From the NCBI GenBank assembly GCA_016278285.1, contig JADQCD010000234.1:1-35227 (forward strand): a stretch of 35,227 nucleotides of DNA. Reading direction: 5' to 3'. Shown in pieces: positions 8,701 to 16,736 of the stretch (positions within the stretch are counted from its first letter, which is position 1; each line of letters begins with the position of its first letter). Origin of the DNA: Actibacterium sp. GTDB taxonomy: Bacteria; Pseudomonadota; Alphaproteobacteria; Rhodobacterales; Rhodobacteraceae. Made by a program: the position numbers and the translations under genes. Below the pieces are notes generated by a model that searched no databases, was not told the DNA's origin, and saw nothing but the letters and a program-made list of their open reading frames with translations.

Positions 8701-11219
8701 GCAAGGCGCTGGTCACCGTCATGTCGAACCACCTGATCGAAATGAAGCCGGTCGATCTGTCCGAGGGCGAAAACATCCTGACCCTGCCGGTGACAGATGA
8801 CTGGGGCGCCGGCGCCTATGTCAGCGCCACGCTGATCCGTCCGATGGACGTGGCGGCGGGACACAACCCGGCGCGGGCGCTGGGGCTGGCCCATGCACAG
8901 GTCGATCCCGGCCCGCGGCAGCTGTCCGCCACGTTCGACACCCCGGCCGCAACCGACCCGCGCGGGCCCATGCCCGTGGCGCTGAAGGTGGAAGGCGTGC
9001 AGCCGGGCGAAACGGCCTTTGCCACCATCGCGGCAGTGGATGTCGGCATCCTGAACCTGACCGCCTTCGATGCGCCCGATCCGTCGGGCCATTATTTCGG
9101 ACAGCGCAAGCTGGGGATGCAGCTGCGCGACGTTTACGGCCGGCTGATCGACGGGATGAACGGCGCAATGGGACAGGTCCGCTCGGGCGGGGACGCGGCG
9201 GCGCGGATGCGGATGCAGGCGCCGCCACCGACCGAGGAGCTGGTCGCGTTCTTTTCCGGCCCCGTGAGGATCGGCGCGGATGGTTACGCACGGACCACCC
9301 TGGACCTGCCCGCTTTCAATGGCACGATCCGGCTGATGGCAGTGGCCTGGTCGGCCACCGGCGTCGGGCAAGCGCAGGCCGATGTCCTGGTCCGCGACCC
9401 GGTCGTTGTCAACGCATCGTTGCCGCGCTTCATGGCACCGGGAGACCGGTCGCGCCTGTTGCTGGAAATCACCCATGCCACCGGCCCTGCCGGGCGAATG
9501 GGCCTGGACGTGACCGCCGATGGCGTGGCGCTGGACCCGGCGGCAGTGCCCTCGGGCCTGACGCTGGAAAAGCAAGGCAAGGCCACGCTTTCGATCCCGC
9601 TGACAGCAGTTGCACCGGGCCAGCACCAGATCACCGTGGTGCTGACCACACCGGACGGGCGGCAACTGGACAAGCGCCTGACCCTGCCGGTGCAGCTCAA
9701 CGATCCCGAGGTGACACGGACAAGCCGCTTCACCCTTGCAACCGGCGACAGTTTCACGCTGGGACCGGATGTGTTTACCGATCTGCGGCCTGGCACCGGC
9801 AGCGCGACGCTGGCGATCGGCCCGATGGCGCGCTTTGATGTGCCGGGACTGTTGCAGGCGCTCGATCGCTATCCCTATGGCTGCACCGAGCAGGTCGCCA
9901 GCACGGCCATGCCGCTGCTCTATTTCGACCAGGTGGCGCAGGTGATGGGACTGGCCGAACGCCGGGGAATCGCCACGCGCATCGACCAGGCGATCACGCA
10001 GGTTCTGACTAACCAGTCGGCCAGCGGCGCCTTCGGCCTGTGGCAACCCGATGCGGGCGATTTCTGGCTGGACGCCTATGTGACCGACTTTCTCAGCCGT
10101 GCCCGTGCAAAGGGCTTCGCGGTGCCGCAGACGGCTTTCCGCTCAGCGCTGGACAACCTGCGAAATCAGGTCAACCATGCCCCCGATTTCGATCGCGGCG
10201 GCGAGGCGCTCGCTTATGCGCTGATGGTGCTGGCGCGCGAGGGCGCCGCCGCCATCGGCGATTTGCGATATTACGCTGACGTCAAGGCGGATGCTTTCGC
10301 CACGCCGCTGGCGCTGGCGCAGCTGGGTGCGGCGCTGGCCTCTTACGGCGACCAGCCGCGCGCGGACGCGATGTTTGCGCGCGCGGTCGCCATGTCAAAC
10401 GCCCGCATGAAACGCGCGGAAGCCCCGCTCTGGCGCAGCGATTACGGCACGGATCGCCGCGACGCGGCCGGGGTGCTGGCGCTGGCGACAGAGGCGGACT
10501 CGGCGGTTGCCGGCAACGTGCAGCTCTCCGGCCTGGCCGGAAACGCAGACCGCCCCGCATCGACGCAGGAAGCCGTCTGGACCCTGCTGGCCGCCAATGC
10601 GCTGATCGACAGCGCGGGCGGCGAAGGGTTCAGCGTGAACGGCAACCCGGTGGATGGCCCGCTTGTTCGGGTGATCGAGGATCAGGCCGGGACCGCGCCG
10701 CTGAAGATTGTCAACGGATCCGGCCGGGACGCACAGCTGACGCTGACGACCTTCGGCGTGCCCGCGACGCCGCTTCGGGCGGGCGGCAACGGCTTTGCCA
10801 TCACCCGCAGCTATTTCACCATGGAAGGCACGCCCGCGAATCCGGACCGCGTGGCCGCCGGAACCCGCCTCGTGACGGTGATCGAGGTTACACCGCTGGG
10901 TTCCGCCGAAGCGCGCCTGATGGTCCGTGACCCTCTGCCCGCCGGGTTCGAGATCGACAATCCCGATCTTTTGCGAGGCGGCGACATCCGCGCGCTGGAC
11001 TGGCTGGACGTGATCGAAGAGACACGCAGAGCCGAGTTCCGCCAGGACCGGTTCCTCGCTGCGGTGGACTGGACCAGGGACGCGCCTTTCCGGCTGGCCT
11101 ATATCGTGCGGGCGACGACGCCGGGCGCGTATCATCACCCGGCCGCCTCGGTCGAGGACATGTACCGGCCCGACAGACGGGCCTGGACCGGCGCGGGCCG
11201 CGTGACCGTGACGGAATGA
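5766..11219 (+). CDS. Bacterial alpha-2-macroglobulin with N-terminal PAN/Apple-like segment
   Basis: A large periplasmic protease-trapping protein of 1817 residues. The ORF track opens 390 bases upstream inside the antisense kinase gene. The real start is the ATG at 5766, giving a signal peptide (MRRVLFSALLVLLTPVAPTIAQQ) with a type I site after TIA and no lipobox cysteine. Residues about 30-85 contain a cysteine-bearing PAN/Apple-like pattern (FEACERACLSDAACTAFTF). Macroglobulin-type beta domains and the bait region follow. The thioester is intact as YGCTEQ (Cys1373 to Gln1376), next to the helical thioester domain. Such proteins trap attacking proteases covalently and are thought to guard the periplasm when the envelope is breached. 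The stop overlaps the pbpC start (ATGA), a classic bacterial pairing. GGAG lies ten bases before the start. Confidence 0.93.
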   Translation: MRRVLFSALLVLLTPVAPTIAQQAPDPVPERHIAVSRDMDFPGGDIRSIFDSSFEACERACLSDAACTAFTFNTRSGSCFPKSSVNGRTPYQGALSAIVIAADPAMLDRVPQRVDELGFLALPDLQAARELARTLPRRHYVNGRSAADLIDAARTARARGDLATALQFTGAALTLTDSAAGWLDYADLTMSIRHDNDDARRDAIARALSAAINGYLRADDPQTRATALIFMARALEQVGRGREMIPALRLSQALAPRDDTAAMLDDAIGKFGFRIVGTEVESDSAEPRICATFSEGLVPAGVDYAPYVQLPEPGLAVIRQDRQLCVAGVQHGQRYRITFREGLPAASGERTTKDVTVIQYVRDRAPALRFPGRNYVLPRGGKTALPIVTVNVDEVALTLRRVPERNLLRAMQEDFFGRPLSPWQERDFTDMLAEQVWQGTATVERDLNREVTTRLPMAQVVGDLPTGIYALRAAIPGADPYQTPPAMQWFVVSDLGLATMGGVDGLHVFVRSLSTAEPKADVTATLLSQSNRVLGTVKTDAQGHAIFAPGLTRGTGGAAPALVTVQQEERDIAFLSLTEPAFDLSDRGVEGREPAPPIDVFLTTDRGAYRAGETVHATALTRDADMRAIHDLPITAILARPDGVEYARTLSQDAVQGGHVFHLPLAAGVPRGTWTLDLHADPGAPPLASTRFLVEDFLPERIDFDLGLPDGPLRPTDRPVLKLSARYLFGAPAGHLPVEGEVALEATETLEAFPGYRFGRHDAQTPRRVNVLQDGIRTDGAGNAAVPVVFPEIEAPSGPIRATIAVRVSEGSGRPVERSLTRTLAPDGPLIGIRPLFDGVVDEGTEARFDLLAVRPDLQPREMRVRWTLNRINTRYQWYSQYGNWNWEPVTTRSRIASEEVTLPDGRLSIAVPVDWGHYELVVEQVGGDHAAASTDFDVGWYAPAGAADTPDMLEMSLDKPAYVPGDTATLRIVPRYAGKALVTVMSNHLIEMKPVDLSEGENILTLPVTDDWGAGAYVSATLIRPMDVAAGHNPARALGLAHAQVDPGPRQLSATFDTPAATDPRGPMPVALKVEGVQPGETAFATIAAVDVGILNLTAFDAPDPSGHYFGQRKLGMQLRDVYGRLIDGMNGAMGQVRSGGDAAARMRMQAPPPTEELVAFFSGPVRIGADGYARTTLDLPAFNGTIRLMAVAWSATGVGQAQADVLVRDPVVVNASLPRFMAPGDRSRLLLEITHATGPAGRMGLDVTADGVALDPAAVPSGLTLEKQGKATLSIPLTAVAPGQHQITVVLTTPDGRQLDKRLTLPVQLNDPEVTRTSRFTLATGDSFTLGPDVFTDLRPGTGSATLAIGPMARFDVPGLLQALDRYPYGCTEQVASTAMPLLYFDQVAQVMGLAERRGIATRIDQAITQVLTNQSASGAFGLWQPDAGDFWLDAYVTDFLSRARAKGFAVPQTAFRSALDNLRNQVNHAPDFDRGGEALAYALMVLAREGAAAIGDLRYYADVKADAFATPLALAQLGAALASYGDQPRADAMFARAVAMSNARMKRAEAPLWRSDYGTDRRDAAGVLALATEADSAVAGNVQLSGLAGNADRPASTQEAVWTLLAANALIDSAGGEGFSVNGNPVDGPLVRVIEDQAGTAPLKIVNGSGRDAQLTLTTFGVPATPLRAGGNGFAITRSYFTMEGTPANPDRVAAGTRLVTVIEVTPLGSAEARLMVRDPLPAGFEIDNPDLLRGGDIRALDWLDVIEETRRAEFRQDRFLAAVDWTRDAPFRLAYIVRATTPGAYHHPAASVEDMYRPDRRAWTGAGRVTVTE

Positions 11220-13264
11220 ACCGGTTCGCACTTTTCGCAGTGGTTGCACTGCTGTGGGGCGCGGCGGGGGCACGCGATGCGCTGGACGCCTGGGTGGCGG
11301 CGACGGATCTGCCCCCGTTGGTCACCGAAACCTCGACCGAGGTTCTGGCCCGCGACGGAACGCTGCTGCGCGCCTATACGGTCACCGAGGGGCGCTGGCG
11401 GCTGGCGACCTCGGTCGATGCGGTGGATCCAGCCTATGTTCGAATGCTCGTCGCCTATGAGGACAAGCGGTTCTTCCGCCACGCGGGCGTCGATCTTCCG
11501 GCGCTGGCGCGGGCAGCTGCGCAAGCCGCCTGGAACGGGCAAATCGTATCTGGCGGGTCGACCCTGACGATGCAGGTGGCGCGCCTGCTCGAAGACGGGC
11601 CGACCGGGCGTTGGCCCGGCAAACTGCGTCAGATCCGGGTTGCCCTGGCGCTGGAGCGTCGGCTGGACAAACAGGCGATTCTGAACCTTTACCTCAACCA
11701 TGCGCCTTTCGGCGGCAATCTCGAAGGGGTTCGCGCCGCGACCCGCGCCTGGTTTGGCAAGGTCCCGCGCCGCCTGACCGCCGCGCAGGCGGCACTGCTG
11801 GTTGCGCTGCCCCAATCGCCCGAAACCCGGCGCCCGGACCGCTTTCCAAACGCCGCGCGGGCGGCCCGCGACCGCGTTCTGGCCAGGCTGGCGAAAAACG
11901 GCGTGCTGGACCGTGCCAGCGCCCTTGCCGCCCGGCGCGAACCGGTCCCCAATGTCCGCCGCCCGTTTCCCGCCCTGGCGCCGCATCTTGCCGACCGGGC
12001 ACTTGCCGACCGGCCGCTGTCCGCGCGTCACCACCTGACCATCGACGCCCGCCTGCAGGCCCGTATGCAGGATCTCGCGCGGCGTGCGGTGCGCAACCGT
12101 GGCGATCGCCTGTCGGCCGCGCTCGTCGTGGCCGACCACCGGACCGGCGAGATCCTGGCTTCCGTCGGCTCTCCCGATTTTACTGATCAGGGTCGGCAGG
12201 GCTTCGTCGACATGACGCAGGCGTCACGCTCGCCCGGATCGACGCTGAAACCACTGATTTACGGCCTGGCCTTCGATCAGGGGCTTGGTCATCCGGATAC
12301 CCTGATCGCCGACCGGCCCACAGCCTTCGGAAACTACGCCCCGACAAATTTCGACGGGGCCTATCGCGGCGACATCCGGATGCGCGAGGCGTTGCAATTG
12401 TCGCTGAACATCCCCGCCGTGGCGCTGACCGAGGCGCTGGGGCCCGCCCGCCTCATGGCGCATATGCGTCGCGCCGGCATGCAGCCGGACCTGCCCGGCC
12501 AGGCGCCGCCGGGTCTGGCAATCGCGTTGGGGGGCCTGGGCGTGACGCTTGAGGACCTGGCGCGGCTCTATGCCACGTTCGGCAACGCGGGGCGCAAGGT
12601 GCCGCTTCACTGGCGCGCGGATACCGAACCGCCCGAGCCCGGGCCGGAGGTTCTGTCCGAAGTCGCGGCCTGGCAGGTCGCCGATATCCTTCGCGGCACG
12701 CCGCCACCGATTGCATCGGCACGGAGCGGGCTGGCCTTCAAGACCGGAACTTCCTACGGGCACCACGATGCCTGGGCCGCCGGCTTCGATGGACGGCACG
12801 TCATCGCGGTCTGGATCGGGCGCGCCGACGGCACGTCGGTTCCGGGCGCTTTCGGCGGCGACCTGGCAGCACCGGTCCTGTTCGAGGCTTTCGCGCGGTT
12901 GAAGCCGCAGTTGGACCCGTTGCCTCCGCCCCCGCCCGGCACGCTGCGCGTGACCAACGCAGAATTGCCGCCGCCCCTGCACCGCTTCCGCGCGCCGGGG
13001 GCGGCCCTTGCCGCGACGGCGCCTGACGCGCCGCAACTGATCTATCCGCCGGACGGGGTGAAGCTGGAGCTTGGCGGTCTGGGCCTGGTCGTCAAGCTGC
13101 GCGCGGGCGTCCCACCCTTTACCGTTCTGGCCAACGGCACAGCTCTGGCCACCGGCCAGCGGGCGCGCGAAATCACCCTGCCCGCACCCGGCACCGGTTT
13201 CGTGGCGCTTTCGGTGATCGATGCCAAGGGCCGCGCGGCACGGGCAGATCTGGACCTGCGATAG
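11216..13264 (+). CDS. pbpC: Penicillin-binding protein 1C (bifunctional class A PBP)
   Basis: A peptidoglycan glycosyltransferase/transpeptidase of 682 residues, held to the inner membrane by an N-terminal helix (about 4-18) and acting in the periplasm. The GT51 domain shows YEDKRFFRHAGVD with the catalytic-type Glu82, plus SGGSTLTMQVARLL. The transpeptidase has SPGSTLKP (Ser342, Lys345), SLN at 396-398 and KTGTS from Lys509. The last 90 residues match a PbpC-type C-terminal (BiPBP_C) domain of beta strands. The start ATG overlaps the macroglobulin stop by four bases, so the two are translationally coupled. PbpC is usually paired with alpha-2-macroglobulin and is proposed to repair wall damage at breach sites. 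All catalytic motifs are present. Confidence 0.96.
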   Translation: MNRFALFAVVALLWGAAGARDALDAWVAATDLPPLVTETSTEVLARDGTLLRAYTVTEGRWRLATSVDAVDPAYVRMLVAYEDKRFFRHAGVDLPALARAAAQAAWNGQIVSGGSTLTMQVARLLEDGPTGRWPGKLRQIRVALALERRLDKQAILNLYLNHAPFGGNLEGVRAATRAWFGKVPRRLTAAQAALLVALPQSPETRRPDRFPNAARAARDRVLARLAKNGVLDRASALAARREPVPNVRRPFPALAPHLADRALADRPLSARHHLTIDARLQARMQDLARRAVRNRGDRLSAALVVADHRTGEILASVGSPDFTDQGRQGFVDMTQASRSPGSTLKPLIYGLAFDQGLGHPDTLIADRPTAFGNYAPTNFDGAYRGDIRMREALQLSLNIPAVALTEALGPARLMAHMRRAGMQPDLPGQAPPGLAIALGGLGVTLEDLARLYATFGNAGRKVPLHWRADTEPPEPGPEVLSEVAAWQVADILRGTPPPIASARSGLAFKTGTSYGHHDAWAAGFDGRHVIAVWIGRADGTSVPGAFGGDLAAPVLFEAFARLKPQLDPLPPPPPGTLRVTNAELPPPLHRFRAPGAALAATAPDAPQLIYPPDGVKLELGGLGLVVKLRAGVPPFTVLANGTALATGQRAREITLPAPGTGFVALSVIDAKGRAARADLDLR

Positions 13265-13294
13265 CGCGGAACGCGGGCTGGAACGAATCCCGGC

Positions 13295-13325
13295 TTCATC
13301 TTGCCCAAATACTCCCGCCGGAGGC
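13295..13325. repeat. Candidate dispersed Rhodobacterales intergenic element
   Basis: In the gap between the convergent pbpC and thiolase genes lies TTCATCTTGCCCAAATACTC followed by CCGCCGGAGGC. It ends in a small inverted repeat (CTCC-CGCC-GGAG). From memory, similar CTTGCCCAAATACTCC strings with a GGAG-containing arm recur between genes in many Rhodobacterales genomes. That recollection was not checked here, and only one copy was seen in this window. It could be a transcript-end or processing element. Confidence 0.45.
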
Positions 13326-13376
13326 ATGCGATATGACGCGTGAAAACCGGGAATGCGTGTTGCCGAACGGCCGTTC

Positions 13377-14552
13377 TCAGATCCGTTCGATGGCGATCGC
13401 GATGCCCTGCCCGCCCCCGATGCACATTGTAATCAGCGCGGTCCTGCCACCCGCCCGTTCCAACTCGTACAGGGCCTTGACGGTCAGGATCGCGCCGGTG
13501 GCACCCACCGGATGCCCCAACGCAATGGCGCCGCCATTGGGATTGACCTTTGCCGGATCCAACCCCAGCTTCTTGTTCACGGCCAACGCCTGTGCCGCGA
13601 AAGCTTCGTTGCTTTCGATCACGTCGAAATCTTCCGCCTTCAGCCCGGTCTTCGCCATCAGCGCCTCGACGGCGGGCACCGGTCCGATGCCCATCACCTC
13701 GGGGCGAACGCCGGCGTGGGCGTAGCCCAGCACCCGGGCACGCGGCGTCAGGCCTGCGCCAGAGGCGGCCTCTTCGCGGGCGAACACCAGGGCCGCCGCC
13801 CCGTCATTGATGCCGCTGGCATTGCCTGCCGTCACGCTGCCATCCTTCTGGAACGCCGGGCGCAGCCCGGCCAGCGCCTCGGCCGAAGTCGCTTTCGGGT
13901 GTTCATCGGTGTCGAATGTCACGGTATCACGTTTCACGCGCAGTTCGATCGGCACGATCTGATCCTTGAACCGATCTTCGGCAATCGCGCGTGTGGCGCG
14001 GGTCTGGCTTTCCAGCGCAAAGGCGTCTTGTGCCGCGCGCGTGATCGAGTGCTCGGCGGCCACGTTCTCGGCGGTCACGCCCATGTGGCCCGTGCCGAAC
14101 GGGCAGCTGAGCGCGCCCAGCATCATGTCCTGCGCCCCCGCATCGCCCATCTTCTGGCCCCAGCGCGCGGCCGGCAGGATATGGGGCGACCGGCTCATGT
14201 TCTCGGCTCCGCCGGCCAGGCCGAACTCGGCGTCGCCCAGCATCAGCGATTGCACGACCGAAACGATCGCCTGTGCACCCGAACCGCACAGCCGGTTCAC
14301 GTTCATCGCAGGCGTCGTATCGGGGATTCCCGCCTGCATCGCCGCGACGCGCGACAGGTACATGTCGCGCGGTTCGGTATTGATGACATGGCCGAACGCA
14401 ACATGGCCGATCTGACGGCCCTCGACGCCTGCACGCCCGAGCGCGGCGCGGGCGACCACGGTCCCCAGTTCGATGGGCGGGGTCCCCGCCAGCGTCCCGC
14501 CGAACGTGCCGATAGCGGTGCGCGCACCGCCGAGAATGACGATTCCGGTCAT
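13377..14552 (-). CDS. Acetyl-CoA C-acetyltransferase (biosynthetic-type thiolase)
   Basis: A cytoplasmic thiolase that condenses or cleaves acyl-CoA and acetyl-CoA, as in acetoacetyl-CoA formation or beta-ketoacyl-CoA breakdown. The 391-residue form starts at the ATG at 14552 (MTGIVILGGARTAIG), which has GGAGGT five bases upstream. The 39 extra residues in the track are not thiolase-like. Visible catalytic groups are Cys89 (NRLCGSGAQAI), His347 (GGAIALGHPVGATG) and Cys377 (TMCIGGGQGIA), the standard triad. The length is normal. It resembles PhaA/AtoB/BktB enzymes, and the chain-length preference cannot be read from sequence. About 200 bases separate it from the upstream lyase gene and it has its own ribosome site, so it may not belong to that operon. 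Confidence 0.93.
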   Translation of the reverse strand: MTGIVILGGARTAIGTFGGTLAGTPPIELGTVVARAALGRAGVEGRQIGHVAFGHVINTEPRDMYLSRVAAMQAGIPDTTPAMNVNRLCGSGAQAIVSVVQSLMLGDAEFGLAGGAENMSRSPHILPAARWGQKMGDAGAQDMMLGALSCPFGTGHMGVTAENVAAEHSITRAAQDAFALESQTRATRAIAEDRFKDQIVPIELRVKRDTVTFDTDEHPKATSAEALAGLRPAFQKDGSVTAGNASGINDGAAALVFAREEAASGAGLTPRARVLGYAHAGVRPEVMGIGPVPAVEALMAKTGLKAEDFDVIESNEAFAAQALAVNKKLGLDPAKVNPNGGAIALGHPVGATGAILTVKALYELERAGGRTALITMCIGGGQGIAIAIERI

Positions 14553-14760
14553 GACAAACCTCCGTTGTGTCGGAACCGGCGGCGCCGACTCCGTCCGTGA
14601 AACCCGGATCTGTTTTCGCCCGGTTCGGGGTCGGAGCGCAATCGCCAAAGTCGGGCCGGGGCGCAGCAACGCGCATGTCCGGCATCGGGTGACCCCGGAA
14701 GGGGACCAGCCCGGGTCCGTTCCTGCCTTTCGGCAATGTTCCGGTCAATGCGGCCTTGTT

Positions 14761-15681
14761 TCAGTCGATATTACGTCGCCCCGGCATCGAAAAGCCCCGG
14801 CCTTCGAGCATTCGGACAAACCCTTTGCCCGTCTCGCCATCAAGCGGCATGAGCGGGGGCCTGACATTGCGCCAGGTTTCATCGCCCGTCGCCCACGCGA
14901 TCGCCGCCTTCAGCGCAGGGATCATCGGATAGGCTGAAACGGCCTCTCGGAAATCAGTGACGGCTGCCTGCTGCTTGTCCGCGTCCGGTGCCTGCCAGGA
15001 CTTGTAGAGCCGACTGATAGCCGCCGGGTTTATGTTCGCGGTCGCGCTGATACACCCGGCGCCACCCCCGCGCAGCGTGGACAACAGAAAGGTCTCGGAG
15101 CCGGCGAAGACATCGAAATTTTCGAAACGGTCGAGCATGGCGCTCGTGTTCGCCCAATCCCCCGAGCTGTCCTTTATGCCCGCAATCGTGTCGGGATAGG
15201 CTTTCAGAAGGCGTTCGATGAGATCAAGGCTGATCGGGACCTGGCTGACCGGAGGAATATGATAGAGATAGATGCGCAGCCTTGCATCGCCCACCGCCTG
15301 GATTACCCGATCGTAAAAGGCGAACAAACCGTCGTCGGAAACGCCCTTGTAATAGAACGGCGGGAGCATGAGAACACCGGCGCATCCGCCTTCCACCGCG
15401 CGGCGCGTCAGGGTCACCGCGTCGGGCAGCGCGCAAGCGCCCGTTCCCGGCATCATCCGGGCGGGATCGAGATCCGCCTCAAACGCGGCGTCCAGAAGCG
15501 TGAGCCGTTCGTCGAGCGAAAGCGAATTCGCCTCGCTGTTGGTGCCGAACACGGCCAGCCCGCAATCCTGCGACAGCAGCCACCGGCTATGCTCGATCCA
15601 GCGTTTCGTGTCGGGTTTCAAATCCGCATCAAAGGGCGTGACGACCGGTGAGAGGAGGCCACGAAGAGTTTTTTCTGTCAT
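14761..15681 (-). CDS. Dihydrodipicolinate synthase/N-acetylneuraminate lyase family aldolase
   Basis: A class I, Schiff-base-forming aldolase of the DapA/NanA superfamily, 306 residues from the ATG at 15681 (MTEKTLRGLLSPVVTPF; GGAAAG upstream). The track's 66 residues before this are out of family. The Schiff-base lysine is Lys170 (AGIKDSSGDW) and the catalytic tyrosine is Tyr140 (YLYHIPP). The usual GTTGE loop reads GTNSE here (47-50 region), so lysine biosynthesis is unlikely and a catabolic substrate is expected. The family cleaves or forms 2-oxo acids, usually releasing pyruvate and an aldehyde. It is the last gene of the minus-strand catabolic operon, 85 bases after the hydroxyacid dehydrogenase gene. 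A role in cleaving the 2-oxo acid made by that dehydrogenase is inference. Confidence 0.88.
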   Translation of the reverse strand: MTEKTLRGLLSPVVTPFDADLKPDTKRWIEHSRWLLSQDCGLAVFGTNSEANSLSLDERLTLLDAAFEADLDPARMMPGTGACALPDAVTLTRRAVEGGCAGVLMLPPFYYKGVSDDGLFAFYDRVIQAVGDARLRIYLYHIPPVSQVPISLDLIERLLKAYPDTIAGIKDSSGDWANTSAMLDRFENFDVFAGSETFLLSTLRGGGAGCISATANINPAAISRLYKSWQAPDADKQQAAVTDFREAVSAYPMIPALKAAIAWATGDETWRNVRPPLMPLDGETGKGFVRMLEGRGFSMPGRRNID

Positions 15682-15766
15682 CAGTCTTCTTTCCAAAAGC
15701 GGCGCGTTCGGATCGCGCCAGTCAGATCCGGCCCATGCGAGAGCGGGGCCGCGAATGGCCCCAAGG

Positions 15767-16705
15767 TCACCCGAATGGCGCCAGACGATTTTCCCAGGCA
15801 CCTTCGCCCCGGAACGCGCGCAGATTCTGCGCGAAGATCCTTCCCCATCGCTCGGCGAAATAGGGGCTTGCGCCGGCAAAGTGGGCGGTCAACACGACTT
15901 TTTCGCAGGACCAAAGGGCGGAATCTTCCGGCAAGGGCTCAATCTCGGTGACATCCAGACCGGCGCCGCGCAACTCGCCCTGCGTCAGGGCCGAAAGCAG
16001 CGCCTCACCATCCACGAGGCTGCCACGCCCGACATTCACCAACCAACCCGCACCGAGAAGATCGAGTTCCCTTGCCCCGACCAGCGGTGTGCCGTCGGCA
16101 TTTGCCGGCGCCGAGATCATCAGGATATCGGCCCAGTCACAGAGATCGTGAAGGTCGCTAGGGCCATGCACCTTGTCGAGGCAACCCGCATAGGTCTCGG
16201 GCCGGCGTTTGATGCCCGCGACGTCCATTCCCCAGCATTTTGCCCGCACGGCGATCTCTTCGCCGATCCGGCCCATGCCGACAATGGCGATCTTCTTGCC
16301 GGCAAGCTCTTCACCCGTCATCCGGACCCAGCGGTGTTCCGTCATGTGGCGCACCGCCTCACCGATTCGGCGGGTCAATGACAGCAGCAGGGCAAAGCCG
16401 TGCTCGGCGACGGTTGTCGAATGCACGCCGACGGCTGTGGTCAACGTCACGTCGTGTCCGTCCAGCAGATCAAGGGGGTATTGCTCTGCGCCGGCGCCCG
16501 TTCCCGCGATCCAGCGCAGCGAAGGCGTCAGGAATTCCTCACGCCAGGTCTGGGTCACCAGGACCTCGGCGCCGGATTGCAGCGCGGCCGCGACCCCTTC
16601 GTCGTCTTCCGGCCTTTCGAGGTCAATACCCGCCATCGAGTCCAGGACCTGATCGATACCGTCCGGGTGGACGGGATGAAGCACGACATGTGCAGGGGGG
16701 GGCAT
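15767..16705 (-). CDS. D-2-hydroxyacid dehydrogenase (NAD(P)-dependent)
   Basis: A cytoplasmic oxidoreductase of 312 residues that interconverts (R)-2-hydroxy acids and 2-oxo acids. The Rossmann motif is GMGRIG (143-148). The catalytic residues fit the family: Arg227 (NVGRGSLVDGEAL), Glu256 (DVTEIEPLPEDS) and His275 (LTAHFAGASP). The start at 16705 follows GGAGGG five bases upstream. It lies 31 bases after the ABC permease gene and before the DapA-like lyase, so it probably shares their transcript. The exact substrate (glycerate, phosphoglycerate-like, or another hydroxy acid) cannot be fixed. Context favours catabolism of an imported compound. Confidence 0.9.
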   Translation of the reverse strand: MPPPAHVVLHPVHPDGIDQVLDSMAGIDLERPEDDEGVAAALQSGAEVLVTQTWREEFLTPSLRWIAGTGAGAEQYPLDLLDGHDVTLTTAVGVHSTTVAEHGFALLLSLTRRIGEAVRHMTEHRWVRMTGEELAGKKIAIVGMGRIGEEIAVRAKCWGMDVAGIKRRPETYAGCLDKVHGPSDLHDLCDWADILMISAPANADGTPLVGARELDLLGAGWLVNVGRGSLVDGEALLSALTQGELRGAGLDVTEIEPLPEDSALWSCEKVVLTAHFAGASPYFAERWGRIFAQNLRAFRGEGAWENRLAPFG

Positions 16706-16736
16706 TGCGTCCCTCCGAAGGTTTCAAGGTGAAAGT

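Noticed and set aside
8445-10046. 533-residue minus-strand ORF inside the macroglobulin gene
   Set aside because: Antisense shadow; no motif, and the plus strand encodes the thioester domain.
14553-14760. Regulatory element or small gene between the lyase and thiolase genes
   Set aside because: Only a 5-bp GGACC/GGTCC repeat was seen; nothing beyond chance level and no coding signal.
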